The notes below the pieces were generated by a model. It was not told the DNA's origin. It was given only the letters and a program-made list of their open reading frames with translations, and did no database searches. The translations under genes and the position numbers were made by a program. From positions 1,736,001 to 1,800,000 of the forward strand of contig VCCP01000001.1 of assembly GCA_005765155.1 (NCBI GenBank): a stretch of 64,000 bases of DNA, read 5' to 3'. The stretch's first letter is position 1. The number at the start of each line of letters is the position of its first letter. This document shows, piece by piece, positions 54,877 to 64,000 of this stretch. The stretch comes from Zelopaecilomyces penicillatus (Eukaryota; Ascomycota; Sordariomycetes; Hypocreales; Pseudodiploosporaceae).

Positions 54877-57388
54877 GGCAAAAAGAAAAGCACCGGTAGC
54901 ATGGCGCCAGATTATCGATTTTTCGTTTCTGTTGTTGTCGTTGTTATTTGATGTTGGCACAACGAATAGGTTGTCGATTTCTCTCCGACCTGCTAACGCA
55001 CTACCGCACCCAAGGCATGGAGCCGGAGAGATGAGATAAGTGAATACCCAAGTGCGAATACGGAGACCTCGCGAAGTATAGGTAGGAGGAACCTAAACCT
55101 GTACATAACTTAATACCTGCAATTCTCAATGAATGCAAGTACGTTCGGAGTCTCGCCCAGCTCTTCCGAGGTGCTGCGTACCTGCCTGCATGAGCACTAC
55201 AACAGGACATGCTGCCCTGTCCTTGTCAGCACTTTGGGTATTATGGTATTTAGGTTCCCATCACAAGTGATTCATACCTCAGTACCTAGCAGTCGGTGCC
55301 TTGCAGTGTTTCCTACAGGCATGTTACCTGACGTAACTGCTAGCCAAAACGCCAGAACACGAGGCGGGCAACACATGTGGAGCGGTTGCAATTCGTACTG
55401 GGTAAGGTGCCTTGCCAAAGTACCTGGGCGGATACACAGGTACCTGCACGTTTCCCAGACACCTACCCAAATACTATTTACCACGTTGTAAGCAGTACGA
55501 CATACCTACTTTGTTCATCAGAGCACATGAAAACAGAACACTTGTGTGTGTCAACAGCGTTGCAATGAACTAAGGGAAACTCTCCTTGGAAACTATCCAG
55601 AGCCACGATGTGCAGCCGGCAGCACTCTCTTTCCACTAAGCTATCGCAAGAAAAGCCATCCCGGCGCCTGGCAAACAGCGCAATCTCTGTTGCGCTTGCT
55701 TTTCCGCTCTCGACTCACGCAGGGCTGTTTGGGGCTCGTGGAACGAAGAAATTCAGGACCTCTTGCAAGGCTATGGAGTATCAAACTACTGTGATACTTG
55801 CCAGGTAGGGAGGCTGTCAAGGCTGCTCAAAAAGGCGTCGAGGCGAGCCCCCCCTGTGCCCCCGCTGCTGGGTGCTGGGTGCTGGATGATGGGCCACACG
55901 CCATGGGGGGGCTAAGAGCATGCCCGTGCTACCGCGGCTACTAATTGGCTGCTGACCTACTCCTACTAATTACTACTAGATAAGGCAATTCTTACAAGGT
56001 ATCGAAATCCACATAGGTACTCCTCCGTACGCCTCCGTCATTTAATCGTCCTCTGACGACAGGGTCGCCATGCGTCCAAGATGTCAAGCCCATGAGCAGT
56101 TTTACACTTTTAACACTCCTTTGCTTCTCCGTAACCAAGTATGGTAGGGGAGCCGTGGTTGGGGAGCACATGCCTGCCATGTACGCATAAAATACAGTAC
56201 TTCCGTGCCGCAGGAGTGTTCATTTCCGTGGCATAACACAATCATAAGGTCTCTGGCACCTTGGTGCAAAGGACGGCGTCTTGAGCAATAAGAACATACC
56301 GGCCTCACCTTGGCCAGGAAAAGAGCCGATCTTTGCACCCTTCCATGGTGATGCGTTTTGTTTTCCCTCCTTCGCGTCTTAGTCTACGCGCTGGACGATG
56401 AAACCCACCTTCTCCTTTCTGACGCCGAACTCGCTCAACCCTCGCATCTCGGTCTATGAAGTGCATGCTGGGATTGGCAGGGGGGAGCAGGGCGAGAGGA
56501 TAGGACAATCATTTGCTCTCAATTTGTCCCACTGTTCTTTGCTGCTTCGCTGTGCCTGTAGGCCAAGTTTAGACTTTAGAGTATTATGCCATCATGGGTT
56601 CAGTTAAGCAACCGATGACGGTGCATAGGTAGATTGATAGGCGTCCTGGTGGTTAAGCGATATTATAGTCTAATATAGATTTGAGACCTCAGAGTGCGAG
56701 CCGGCCCTGGCGTCGGATTGGTATCAATGAGATAATGGTTCGTGTTGAAATCTGTCGGATATTGAGATGGGTACGCTAAAGTCTCTGTGATCTGCTGGCT
56801 AAGATTATCATTGAGACACATGCCGAGCCGCAACGTTGTTGGTATTCTTCATCAAGGGGTTGGATCACACGACGGACATAACAGTGCAGACCGGGCAAGC
56901 CACATGCAATCGAAATTGTACAATCTGCCACATGCGATCTCAATTATTCCCGATGTCTTTCCACCCTAACCGCGGGATGACGGTTGTGCTTTCAGTTGCG
57001 GGCAACAGACTTAGGAAAAACTCTGCTTGTTTTGTTTTGTCTTTACCAGAGCAAGCAAGGTAGAGTTCCTGAAGAATATTAGAAACCTAACCAGCACCAG
57101 ATCAAGTTAAGCTTCCGTATCAGCAATATTACCCAACTACACAAGCGTCAGCATGTATTGTCTCAAAGTCGATCGGTTTAGAGAGCGCTGTGGGTATGTG
57201 CATTGGGCCTTGGGACATAAACATCATGTATACTTATTTTCCTCTCTCTCCAACCTTGTCCCTGTGTCAAACTGGCCCTCTAGAATTGAATATTCACGCT
57301 TCAGCGTTAGAAACAACCCTAGAATGTGGAGCAGACAGTGAGGATCCATATTCAAAGTATATTGATCGGTGTATCCGGAAATAATTAT

Positions 57389-58610
57389 CTAGTAGTCATA
57401 GAAGCCCTTTCCACTTTTCTTTCCAAGCCAGCCAGCATCTACCATCTTTGCAAGCAGTACGCTTGGTCGATATTTGGAATCGCCAGTCTCTCCGTGAAGG
57501 ACTTTCATGATGGCCAAGCAAGTATCCAAGCCAATAAAATCGGCAAGCTGTAAGGGTCCCATGGGCACATTCGTTCCGTTCTTCATAATCGCATCAATTG
57601 AATCCCGATCACCAACAGCAGTCTCCAGGCAAATGATAGCCTCATTGATATAAGGCATAAGGATACGATTGGCCAAGAATCCGGGCGAGTCAGCAGATAC
57701 CGAAGTGATCTTGCCCATCTTCTTGCAGAACTCAACGGCAGTGTCGAGCGTCTCTTGACTTGTTTGCAAGCCACCAATAATCTCAACGCCCTTCTGGACG
57801 GGGACAGGATTCATGAAGTGAGTAGAGACAACACGGGAAGAAGCAGATAAGTCGGTTGGATCCAAAGTTGTGGCCGCAGCGATGCTTGTAATGGAGATGG
57901 AGGAGGTGTTGGTGGCCAGGATTGCGTGTTTTGGGCAGATTTTTGCCAACTTGCTGAAAATCTCAAACTTGAGCTTGGGAATCTCTGGCACCGCCTCAAT
58001 GACAAAGTCGACGGATGAGAAGTCTTCAATCTTGGTGCTTGTGCTGAGAAATGACCGTGCCTGGTCTGCCTGCTCTTGCGTGATTCTCGACTTGGATACA
58101 TCCTTGGCGAGCAGTTTCTCTATAATTCATGTCAGCTGCAGCTTGACTGTACCATATCCACTCAGCAAGTCGACCAGGGCATTGCGACATCTTCCCCACC
58201 AACTGTACAGGACTCAACTGCAGCAGGCTTGGTTTGATAGATTCCCAACTCCCACGTGTGATGTTTCGTATTTTGGGCGAACTGTTGAGTAGATACAGTA
58301 ATATTACACTTCTCACCACTCACCAGCGAAAGCAAGCCCCTTGTCTAGCGCCTTCTCAGAAGCATCAACTAGAATGACTGGAACTTGCGCCTTCTTTGCG
58401 GCGACTAGAGCAATTCCGAGTCCCTACAGCGCGTATCAGCCATCAATAAACTTCCATCACATGCATCAGGACCAATTGACGAACCATCTGACCCGCACCA
58501 AGAACTCCGAGTTGTTTGATCTCAGCAGCATACTGCCTCGGAGATGAGCTGAAGCAGCGCACCTGGCGCGCCGCTACCAATGTCCGCATTCGAATAATTG
58601 AGCTGGCCAT
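57389..58610 (-). CDS. Mitochondrial 3-hydroxyacyl-CoA (3-hydroxybutyryl-CoA) dehydrogenase, three exons
   Basis: Exons 58610-58485, 58423-58324, 58119-57389 give 318 residues. The enzyme oxidises L-3-hydroxyacyl-CoA to 3-ketoacyl-CoA with NAD+ in beta-oxidation. The first 27 residues (MASSIIRMRTLVAARQVRCF, then SSSPRQ) are basic and Ser-rich, a good mitochondrial presequence. The Rossmann motif GAGQMG is at 38-43, split from the rest by the first intron. IEAVPEIPKLKFEIF and LATNTSSISITSIA follow, then the catalytic-His region STHFMNPVP, and DSPGFLANRILMPYINEA and GPLQLADFIGLD of the C-terminal dimer domain. It ends GWLGKKSGKGFYDY, with no peroxisomal SKL-type signal. Length equals monofunctional HADH. 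The first donor is GTTCGT, as in xrn1. It is divergent from tof1 with 325 bp between start codons. Confidence 0.94.
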
Positions 58611-58935
58611 CTTGAAAAAATGTTGAACTTGAAAAGCCAATACAGGAAGTAGCCGTTGGAGACAATTACACACTGAGCGCGGGTAACCTCGGCCTCGGAC
58701 TCTGGAGAGGCCCACAATGGCCCGATGCTTATCAGTTCCCGAACCTTACCCTTTTATCTTTCATGTGCCAATTAACGCGGAGGGGCCCACGCGTTTTGAC
58801 GCGTGCCATACCTTGGTGTACATGAGTACTTACAACGGGGGGATCAGATTTCCCAAAACTCCAATACACGGCGATTGATGTCATAGAATGACCTTGGAAA
58901 ATACCTAATTAGGTTCCTGGGAGAAGAGAATCGGC
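58611..58935. promoter_or_regulatory. Divergent promoter of the dehydrogenase gene (-) and tof1 (+)
   Basis: A compact 325-bp shared region. It contains two ACGCGT boxes four bases apart (58789-58804), and a CCAAT box at 58768-58772. Confidence 0.6.
58789..58804. promoter_or_regulatory. Paired MluI cell-cycle boxes (ACGCGT-N4-ACGCGT)
   Basis: ACGCGT at 58789-58794 and 58799-58804, separated by TTTG, about 132-147 bp upstream of the tof1 start. In yeasts this is the MBF site for G1/S transcription, and clustered copies are typical of DNA-replication genes. Function here is inferred. Confidence 0.55.
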
Positions 58936-61900
58936 ATGGAGCTGGCGGAAGGCAACGCGGATGTTGTTCACCCCGAAGTTCGGGCACACATCAACAGTCT
59001 CATCTCTGCTGTAAGTCCTCACTTTGCCCTCCCCCAAGGATAATGCTGATTCTGTTCATCCAGCTTGGCGGTGCCGGTGCGGACGATGATGGCCAGTATC
59101 AGCTGGGAGACGATGCTCTCGAGGTCCTTCGTGACATAAAACGATGGATTCGCTTTTACGACGAGAAAACGAATCGCATGGACGTTGCCCGCTGTCTCCA
59201 CGAATCAAACCTGATCGAGGGCGATCTGCTCCCCATTTTAGCAACCTGGCCAGAGAATGCTGTAGATGTCAAATACAAAGCAAGGATTGCCCTGGCATGC
59301 ATCGAAATCATAGTGCCATTGACATGGCCGATGGAGCGGGATAAGGAGAGAATGACTGTCAATCATCACCGCCACATGCCCGTACTGGAACTGGCCCAAG
59401 TTCAGTACAAGAGGAACATTATCAATTTTGATAGCGCCAGAATATTGCACACTGCCGTCCGAACAGCCCTTCCATCACTAGCGGTTCCGATTGGTGACAG
59501 GATGGCCCGAGATCAAGGTATCATTAAGCTGGTTTTGTTCTTTCTTCGTAATATGGCTATGATCACTCCACCTCCCAATATCAAATATGACGGCGATGAG
59601 ACACAGATATCCCGATCTGCTACGATCGATGCTTTTGCATACCAAGATATTTTCCTCTTCATTCTCACTATTGCTTCAAACATGGGTGACGAGTTCAGAA
59701 CAGAGGATACCACTGTGATGGAGATTCTCTTCCACCTAGTCAAACGGGTTGACTTGGAGAAACTTTTCATGAGCGAACAGCAGGCTAACCAAGCAAATGC
59801 AAATGAACTGTCCTCTCTAATGAGCAAAGAATCTGCTATGCTCAAAGCCTATAATCGAAAAGGGCCGACCCGGCACAGCCGTTTCGGAACCATGATTTGG
59901 GTGACGCGCGAGGACGGCAAAATGTCTTCACTATCAGGTCAAGATGCCCTTACGGATCCTGCCAAGAGGAACCAAAAATTGGATAGCAACAAGACTTTCA
60001 AGCCTCCTCGAAGGGGGAAGAAGGAGAACAAGGACGAACGCGACTTGGGGCCGCCCGTGAAGCTTAATCCACGAGCCAACCTTCAACTTCGCTCTTTTGT
60101 GGAAGACTTTCTTGATTCCGCCTTCAACCCCCTGTTTTTACATATCCGAAAAACAATTGACCGGGAGGCTTCGCATGTTTTGCAATATCATAGGCGACAA
60201 TTCATGTACCTTGTTGCATGGTTTTTGGAGGCGGAGCGGGTAAGGCGAAAGTTCAACAAAACCTTGAATAAGAACAAGGACGAACAAGTCAGCAGTTTCA
60301 ATATTATTGCTGGAGTACTAAATCAAGAAATGTTTATTACGTTAAACAAGGCGATGCATGAGTCTTATGAGTACAAGGACTGGCATGAGCTAACCGCCGT
60401 CATGCGGTGCTTTACACAAATTCTTCTGACAGTTCAAGAGATGGCCGATAGTGGCAACGAAGAGAACGAAGAGATTGCAGAGAATGTGCTTAGCCGTCTA
60501 TTTTTTGAGGAGTCAACTCATGACATCGTTGCGAATATCATTAAGACATACAAAGATCAGGGATTCGATTATCTAGATGCTGCCACAGAACTAGTCCATC
60601 AATTTCTTCGCATCTTGGAATCGTACTCAAAGCAAAATGCTGATATGCAAGTTCGTTCTCGGAAACGGACGCGTCAGAAGAAAAAGGCTGCCAAAGAATC
60701 AGGAGATAACGATCAGGATGAGGAAAACGATGACTCGGCAAACGACGAGGACGCTGCAGAGCGTACATCAAAGGAACGCAAGTTTGATTTTCATCGATTT
60801 TCATCTCGCTTCACACCACAGGGTGTGGTAGACACATTTGTGGCCTTTACTAAGTATTATCGCGATTTAACGGACGCACAGCTGAAGCGTGCACACCGAT
60901 ACTTTTACCGCGTGGCATTTAAACAGGAGATGAGCGTGATGCTTTTCCGCGTAGATATCATACATCTACTGCACAGTATGATCAAGGGATCTGAGCCACT
61001 GGACAAATCCTCCGGCATGTATAAGGAGTGGGAGGAACTCTCCAAGCAAATACTCCGCAAATGTTTCAAGAAGGTTGAGCAGAGGCCAGAATTGATCATT
61101 GAGATGTTATTCAGCAAGTTGCAAAGCACAGCATTTTTCCTAGAGTATGGGTACGAAAAGCAAACCAGTTCAGCTAAAGCTCAAGCGAAGCCTGGGGCTG
61201 AATTGGAATTTAAGTACACGGAGGATCTTGATCGGCAGATTGCGATTGTTGTTAGCGCACTACTCGACAAGAATCAAGGGGATCATATTAGCTGGGTGAA
61301 AAGCATCTTGTCTGCAGCCGAGAGTGAACGCCGGTCATGGGCATCATCTGAAGAGGCGATTGCTTCTATTGAGTTGCCGGATGAAGGGTCAGTGGAGTTA
61401 GAACAAGAACGCGCACCAAAGGCCCCCCCACCTTTTAGTAAGTATATCTCATCCATACTTGATTCGAAGATGTGCTTGGTGTACTTACATACGTCGCAGA
61501 TGTATGTCCCGATGGCCCAGAGAGGCGTGCCGCCATGTTCAAGAACTCTCATCTCCGGCTTCTTCTAACTCTCTGTGGATTCCGGCGATCTGAACCGGCT
61601 GCTGAAGAAACTCCTGAATCACCATGGATCTTGCCAATTGAGGTGAAGGCAAATGAACTCAAGGACGCACTTCACTTCATCAACCAAGCTGAATTTAGCC
61701 CACCTACTTTTGAGGAGGGGGTGTTGGCAGAGCACCAACTAAAGCGCAAGACAGTTCCGCGAAAGAAAGCAGTATTCGACGATGACGACGGAGATGAAGA
61801 AATAGATGACATTGAGTTCGATTTCCCTGTTGGTGGCCCAACCGCCCGAAAGGTCATCGATGAAGGCGAAAAGCCTAAGAAGGCTCGTAAGAGGAGACGT

Positions 61901-62551
61901 AGGAATAGCCAAGCCGAGGAGCTAGACGAAGCGGCACTTGACGAAAAAGCGCAGAAGCGACGTGAGCGTGAGAGAGAAAAGGCACGCAAGGTCAAATCCG
62001 CCATGTATGTCAACGAGGGCGATGACGAATTCGACCAAGATGAAGATGAGGCATTCTATGCCCGGGAGCGTGAAATCGCCACTCGGGCCGCTAAAGCCGC
62101 TCAGTCTACATCGGAGTTCCTTGTTCCTGCACTAAAAAAGCGCAAAGCTCGCGCTTCGTTGGAAGTCGACAGCGAGGAAGAAGGACAAGAAGATGACGAT
62201 GATGCTGATAGTGACAAGCATGATGATGATAATGATGACGCTACCAGTGATGATGGTGTGGGCGGTAGTGAAACGGAGGACACCTCGTCAGGCGCAAATA
62301 AGGGAGAGAGCAGGAAAAAGAGGAGGTTGAGTGTTGAGGACGAGGAAAATGATGCGGTCTCTCAAGAAGGGAGGGATGGGTTGGAGGCAGACATAGATAT
62401 GGATGATGATGCTCCTAGGCTTGAAAAGAGTTCTGCGCCTAAACCAGGGGTCTTGGATGAGGATGAGGACGCTGACGACGCCCCCATTATAATGGCAAGG
62501 CGGCCTAGGGTCAGAGGTGGTTTCATCATGGAAAGTGACGACGATGACTAG
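58936..62551 (+). CDS. tof1: Replication fork protection protein Tof1/Swi1 (Timeless), three exons
   Basis: Exons 58936-59010, 59064-61437 and 61500-62551 give 1166 residues. Tof1 with Csm3 travels with the replisome, stabilises paused forks and mediates the S-phase checkpoint. The protein begins MELAEGNADVVHPEVRAHIN; the Timeless domain (about residues 30-300) shows LEVLRDIKRWIRFYDEKTN, DVARCLHESNLIEGDLLPIL and RMTVNHHRHMPVLELAQVQY. A second conserved block is around RKRTRQKKK, KFDFHRFSSRFTPQGVVDTF and YYRDLTDAQLKRAHRYFYRV. The C-terminal third is acidic/basic low complexity with long Asp/Glu runs and KRRRR clusters, ending GGFIMESDDDD. Length fits fungal Tof1/Swi1. The intron near 61438-61499 joins PPPF to NVCPDGPERRAAMFKNSHLR; without it the frame would end soon after. 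Confidence 0.95.
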
Positions 62552-62982
62552 GAAGATATCATTATAATTATAGAAGCATGGGCGAATGGAGTCTGCACTG
62601 CTTGAATATGGGGTACTGGATTACGACGTTTTGGATGGGCAATGGACCTATCATGTCCATTATATTCATTATCAGGAAAGCGGATAAAAACGGTGGGGTA
62701 TTTTAGCAATGTGCAAATCAATATGAACTTATTACACTGATCACAGCTTTATGGCAAAAACCATCTTGTGCTATCATACAAGTGGCCTGTTTTCGGCGAT
62801 GAAGTGCTCATCACTATGAAATCTTTTGTCTCGATGAACATCAATGCAAGATCTATGTGCAGTATGTATCTCTATATATCTCTATACAGCAGCTTTTGAA
62901 CCAAAAAGGGAATGCTATAAACAGCAACTAACCAGCATTGGCTTGTTCATTACGTCCGTACTTTTTCCCGCTCACCGGCTCA
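62552..62982. other. Convergent 3' flanks of tof1 and the transporter gene
   Basis: About 430 bp of A/T-rich sequence between two converging genes. No gene seen. Confidence 0.5.
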
Positions 62983-63941
62983 TTAATGTGAACTACCTTT
63001 CCTCACGTGGCTTGACCTCCGGTCAACACTTCTTCTCCGAGTAGCCGTGCTCTCTGCACTCTGGATCTGCCCTAATTCCGCTAGATCCTCCTGGCTTTTG
63101 CGCGGACATCCAGGACTGGCGAAAACGCTGTCTTGGTGGTCAGATGGTTGTCGATGAGGATGAACGCCGCGCCGGGATGACGAGTGCGATCTGCTAGCTA
63201 CTAAACTGTTTCTGCCACCAGGTGCTAGGCTCTTCTCTGTTTTGCCGCCCCAGGAACCGCCGATTCCTTCCATAATAAACTCAGAAGCCGTCGGCGCGTC
63301 GAGAGCCTCCAGCTCTTCCAGCGTGAATATCATGGGTAGCAAGAGCGCACGTATGGGGATCAGTGCCACGATGAATACAGGAAAGCCAACCGCGGCAATG
63401 GTCTGTGTGATGGCGAAGGTAGCACCAAAACCAATCAACTCAATGGCTACAAACATCCAGATAGCAGAGCGACGTTTGATGCCATTGAGTGCGACGGTTG
63501 CGGGTGTGAGACTCTTGTCACGGGCGAGGAACATGAGTTTTGCGGTAATACCGTTGGCCTCTAATGCCTGAACACCCATGATAAAGAACAGACCGGCAAG
63601 CACGCCATGAGGAATCAAATGAAGAACAACTAGAAGGGGACCGGACATGGTACCGAGAGTAAGTAGGCCCTGAGCAAGGTTGGAAACACGTTGCTCGACG
63701 ACATGGCTAGCCTCAAAAGTATACCGTCCTTTGTCTTCGCCTGTCTCGTCCAGCTGCTTCACAGGCTTTGTGACACAAAGAGACTCAGTGTGGAAAGGAG
63801 CCTGTGGGATAAGTCCATTAGGAAAAGGTAACCCAAGAATACCAGCAACACCTGTGGTGACTCCAAGTAGGAAAATATCCCAGTGAAAGCCAGCTGGCTT
63901 CCTAAGAGGGAATTCACTTCCTTGAGCAATAAGTGAGGAGA
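62983..63941 (-). CDS. Anion/bicarbonate transporter of the SLC4/Bor1 family, last exon (partial, runs off right edge)
   Basis: The exon opens after an acceptor at 63942-63944 (branch-like TACTAAT upstream) and runs to a TGA at 62983-62985; earlier exons lie beyond the window. It encodes about 318 residues. SSLIAQGSEFPLRKPAGFHWD, GVAGILGLPFPNGLIPQAPFHT, SLCVTKP and EQRVSNLAQGLLTLGTM are family hallmarks, followed by several membrane segments (LLVVLHLIPHGVLAGLFFIMG, IWMFVAIELIGFGATFAIT, VGFPVFIVALIPIRALLLP). It ends in a hydrophilic Ser/Arg-rich tail. Fungal members such as Bor1 export borate at the plasma membrane; the substrate here is inferred. A frame reading through to 63999 begins inside the preceding intron and is not used. 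Confidence 0.88.
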
Positions 63942-64000
63942 CTGTCCAGATATTAGTAAAGGAAATAAAGCAATTGCATCGTGGCCTTAATGTATTCATA

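Larger units (their letters stand above)
50152..57388. other. 7.2 kb region without a supported gene
   Basis: It lies upstream of the homeobox gene and downstream of the dehydrogenase gene. It contains a GT-rich microsatellite (51485-51531), CGACA repeats (53936-53955), a 32-G run (54844-54875) and GGTACC/TACCTG motifs (55080-55490). The longer minus-strand frames at 50617-51177, 53458-54024 and 53564-54181 overlap each other or show no domain. It probably houses an extended promoter and leader of the developmental regulator, perhaps noncoding transcripts. Confidence 0.5.

Noticed and set aside
63942..63999. Extension of the transporter frame to a Met at 63999
   Set aside because: The extra residues are not transporter-like, and an acceptor with a branch-like TACTAAT sits directly before the conserved SSLIAQ sequence, so this is intron.
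1..64000. tRNA, rRNA or CRISPR features
   Set aside because: No T-loop GTTCRA context with matching arms, no rRNA core sequence and no spaced direct repeats were seen by eye; a covariance-model search would be decisive.

Overview
This is a window of nuclear DNA from a filamentous ascomycete. The evidence is intron-bearing genes with short introns (about 50-120 nt, GT-AG, one probable GC-AG), fungal-only families (HET domain, Zn2Cys6 plus fungal_trans, wide spacing with C/T-rich 5' leaders), and proteins that read as Sordariomycete orthologues, probably Hypocreales. I cannot fix genus or species. No rRNA, tRNA, CRISPR, intact transposon or secondary-metabolite cluster was recognised.

Layout, left to right. 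1-131 holds the 5' end of an unidentified minus-strand gene. 777-2395 (-) is the RbAp48-type WD40 protein Hat2, sharing an 0.8 kb divergent promoter with xrn1 (3209-7671, +), the cytoplasmic 5'-3' exoribonuclease. 8071-8842 (-) is signal peptidase subunit Spc3. 10220-13411 (+) is an Ulp2-type SUMO protease. 13997-15787 (-) is the U3 snoRNP protein Rrp9, divergent from the 20S proteasome beta-4 subunit (16237-17073, +). 19451-21572 (+) is the DEAD-box helicase Ded1. 23150-24984 (+) is a membrane-anchored acyl-CoA-synthetase-like protein with degenerate active-site motifs. 26310-29048 (+) is a HET-domain protein. 29825-31977 (-) is an alpha/beta-hydrolase with a long charged insert. 34662-36225 (+) is a His-rich single-pass membrane protein. 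39948-43050 (+) is a Zn2Cys6 transcription factor. 44245-45463 (-) is Mediator subunit Med19. 47898-50151 (-) is a homeodomain transcription factor. A 7.2 kb stretch with no convincing gene follows. 57389-58610 (-) is a mitochondrial 3-hydroxyacyl-CoA dehydrogenase, divergent from the fork-protection protein Tof1/Swi1/Timeless (58936-62551, +). 62983-63941 (-) is the last exon of a Bor1/SLC4-type anion transporter that runs off the right edge.

Most genes are housekeeping: mRNA decay and translation (xrn1, ded1), ribosome biogenesis (rrp9), protein turnover (pre1, ulp2), secretion (spc3), chromatin and replication (hat2, tof1), transcription (med19 and two regulators). They do not form one pathway or a metabolic cluster. 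The accessory-looking part is about 23-32 kb (ACS-like protein, HET protein, hydrolase).

The most informative non-obvious signals are: a proteasome gene whose start codon is split by an intron (AT|G); a five-base first coding exon in xrn1; a GC-AG intron that decides the Med19 C-terminus; paired MluI cell-cycle boxes before tof1, plus one before hat2; a 10-bp-period repeat carrying phased CCAAT boxes; an in-frame 51-nt facultative intron in the homeobox gene; and a 32-G run in the gene desert. I did not find evidence for a wholly new multi-gene system. Exon coordinates were read by eye from splice signals and reading-frame continuity; all completed models sum to multiples of three.
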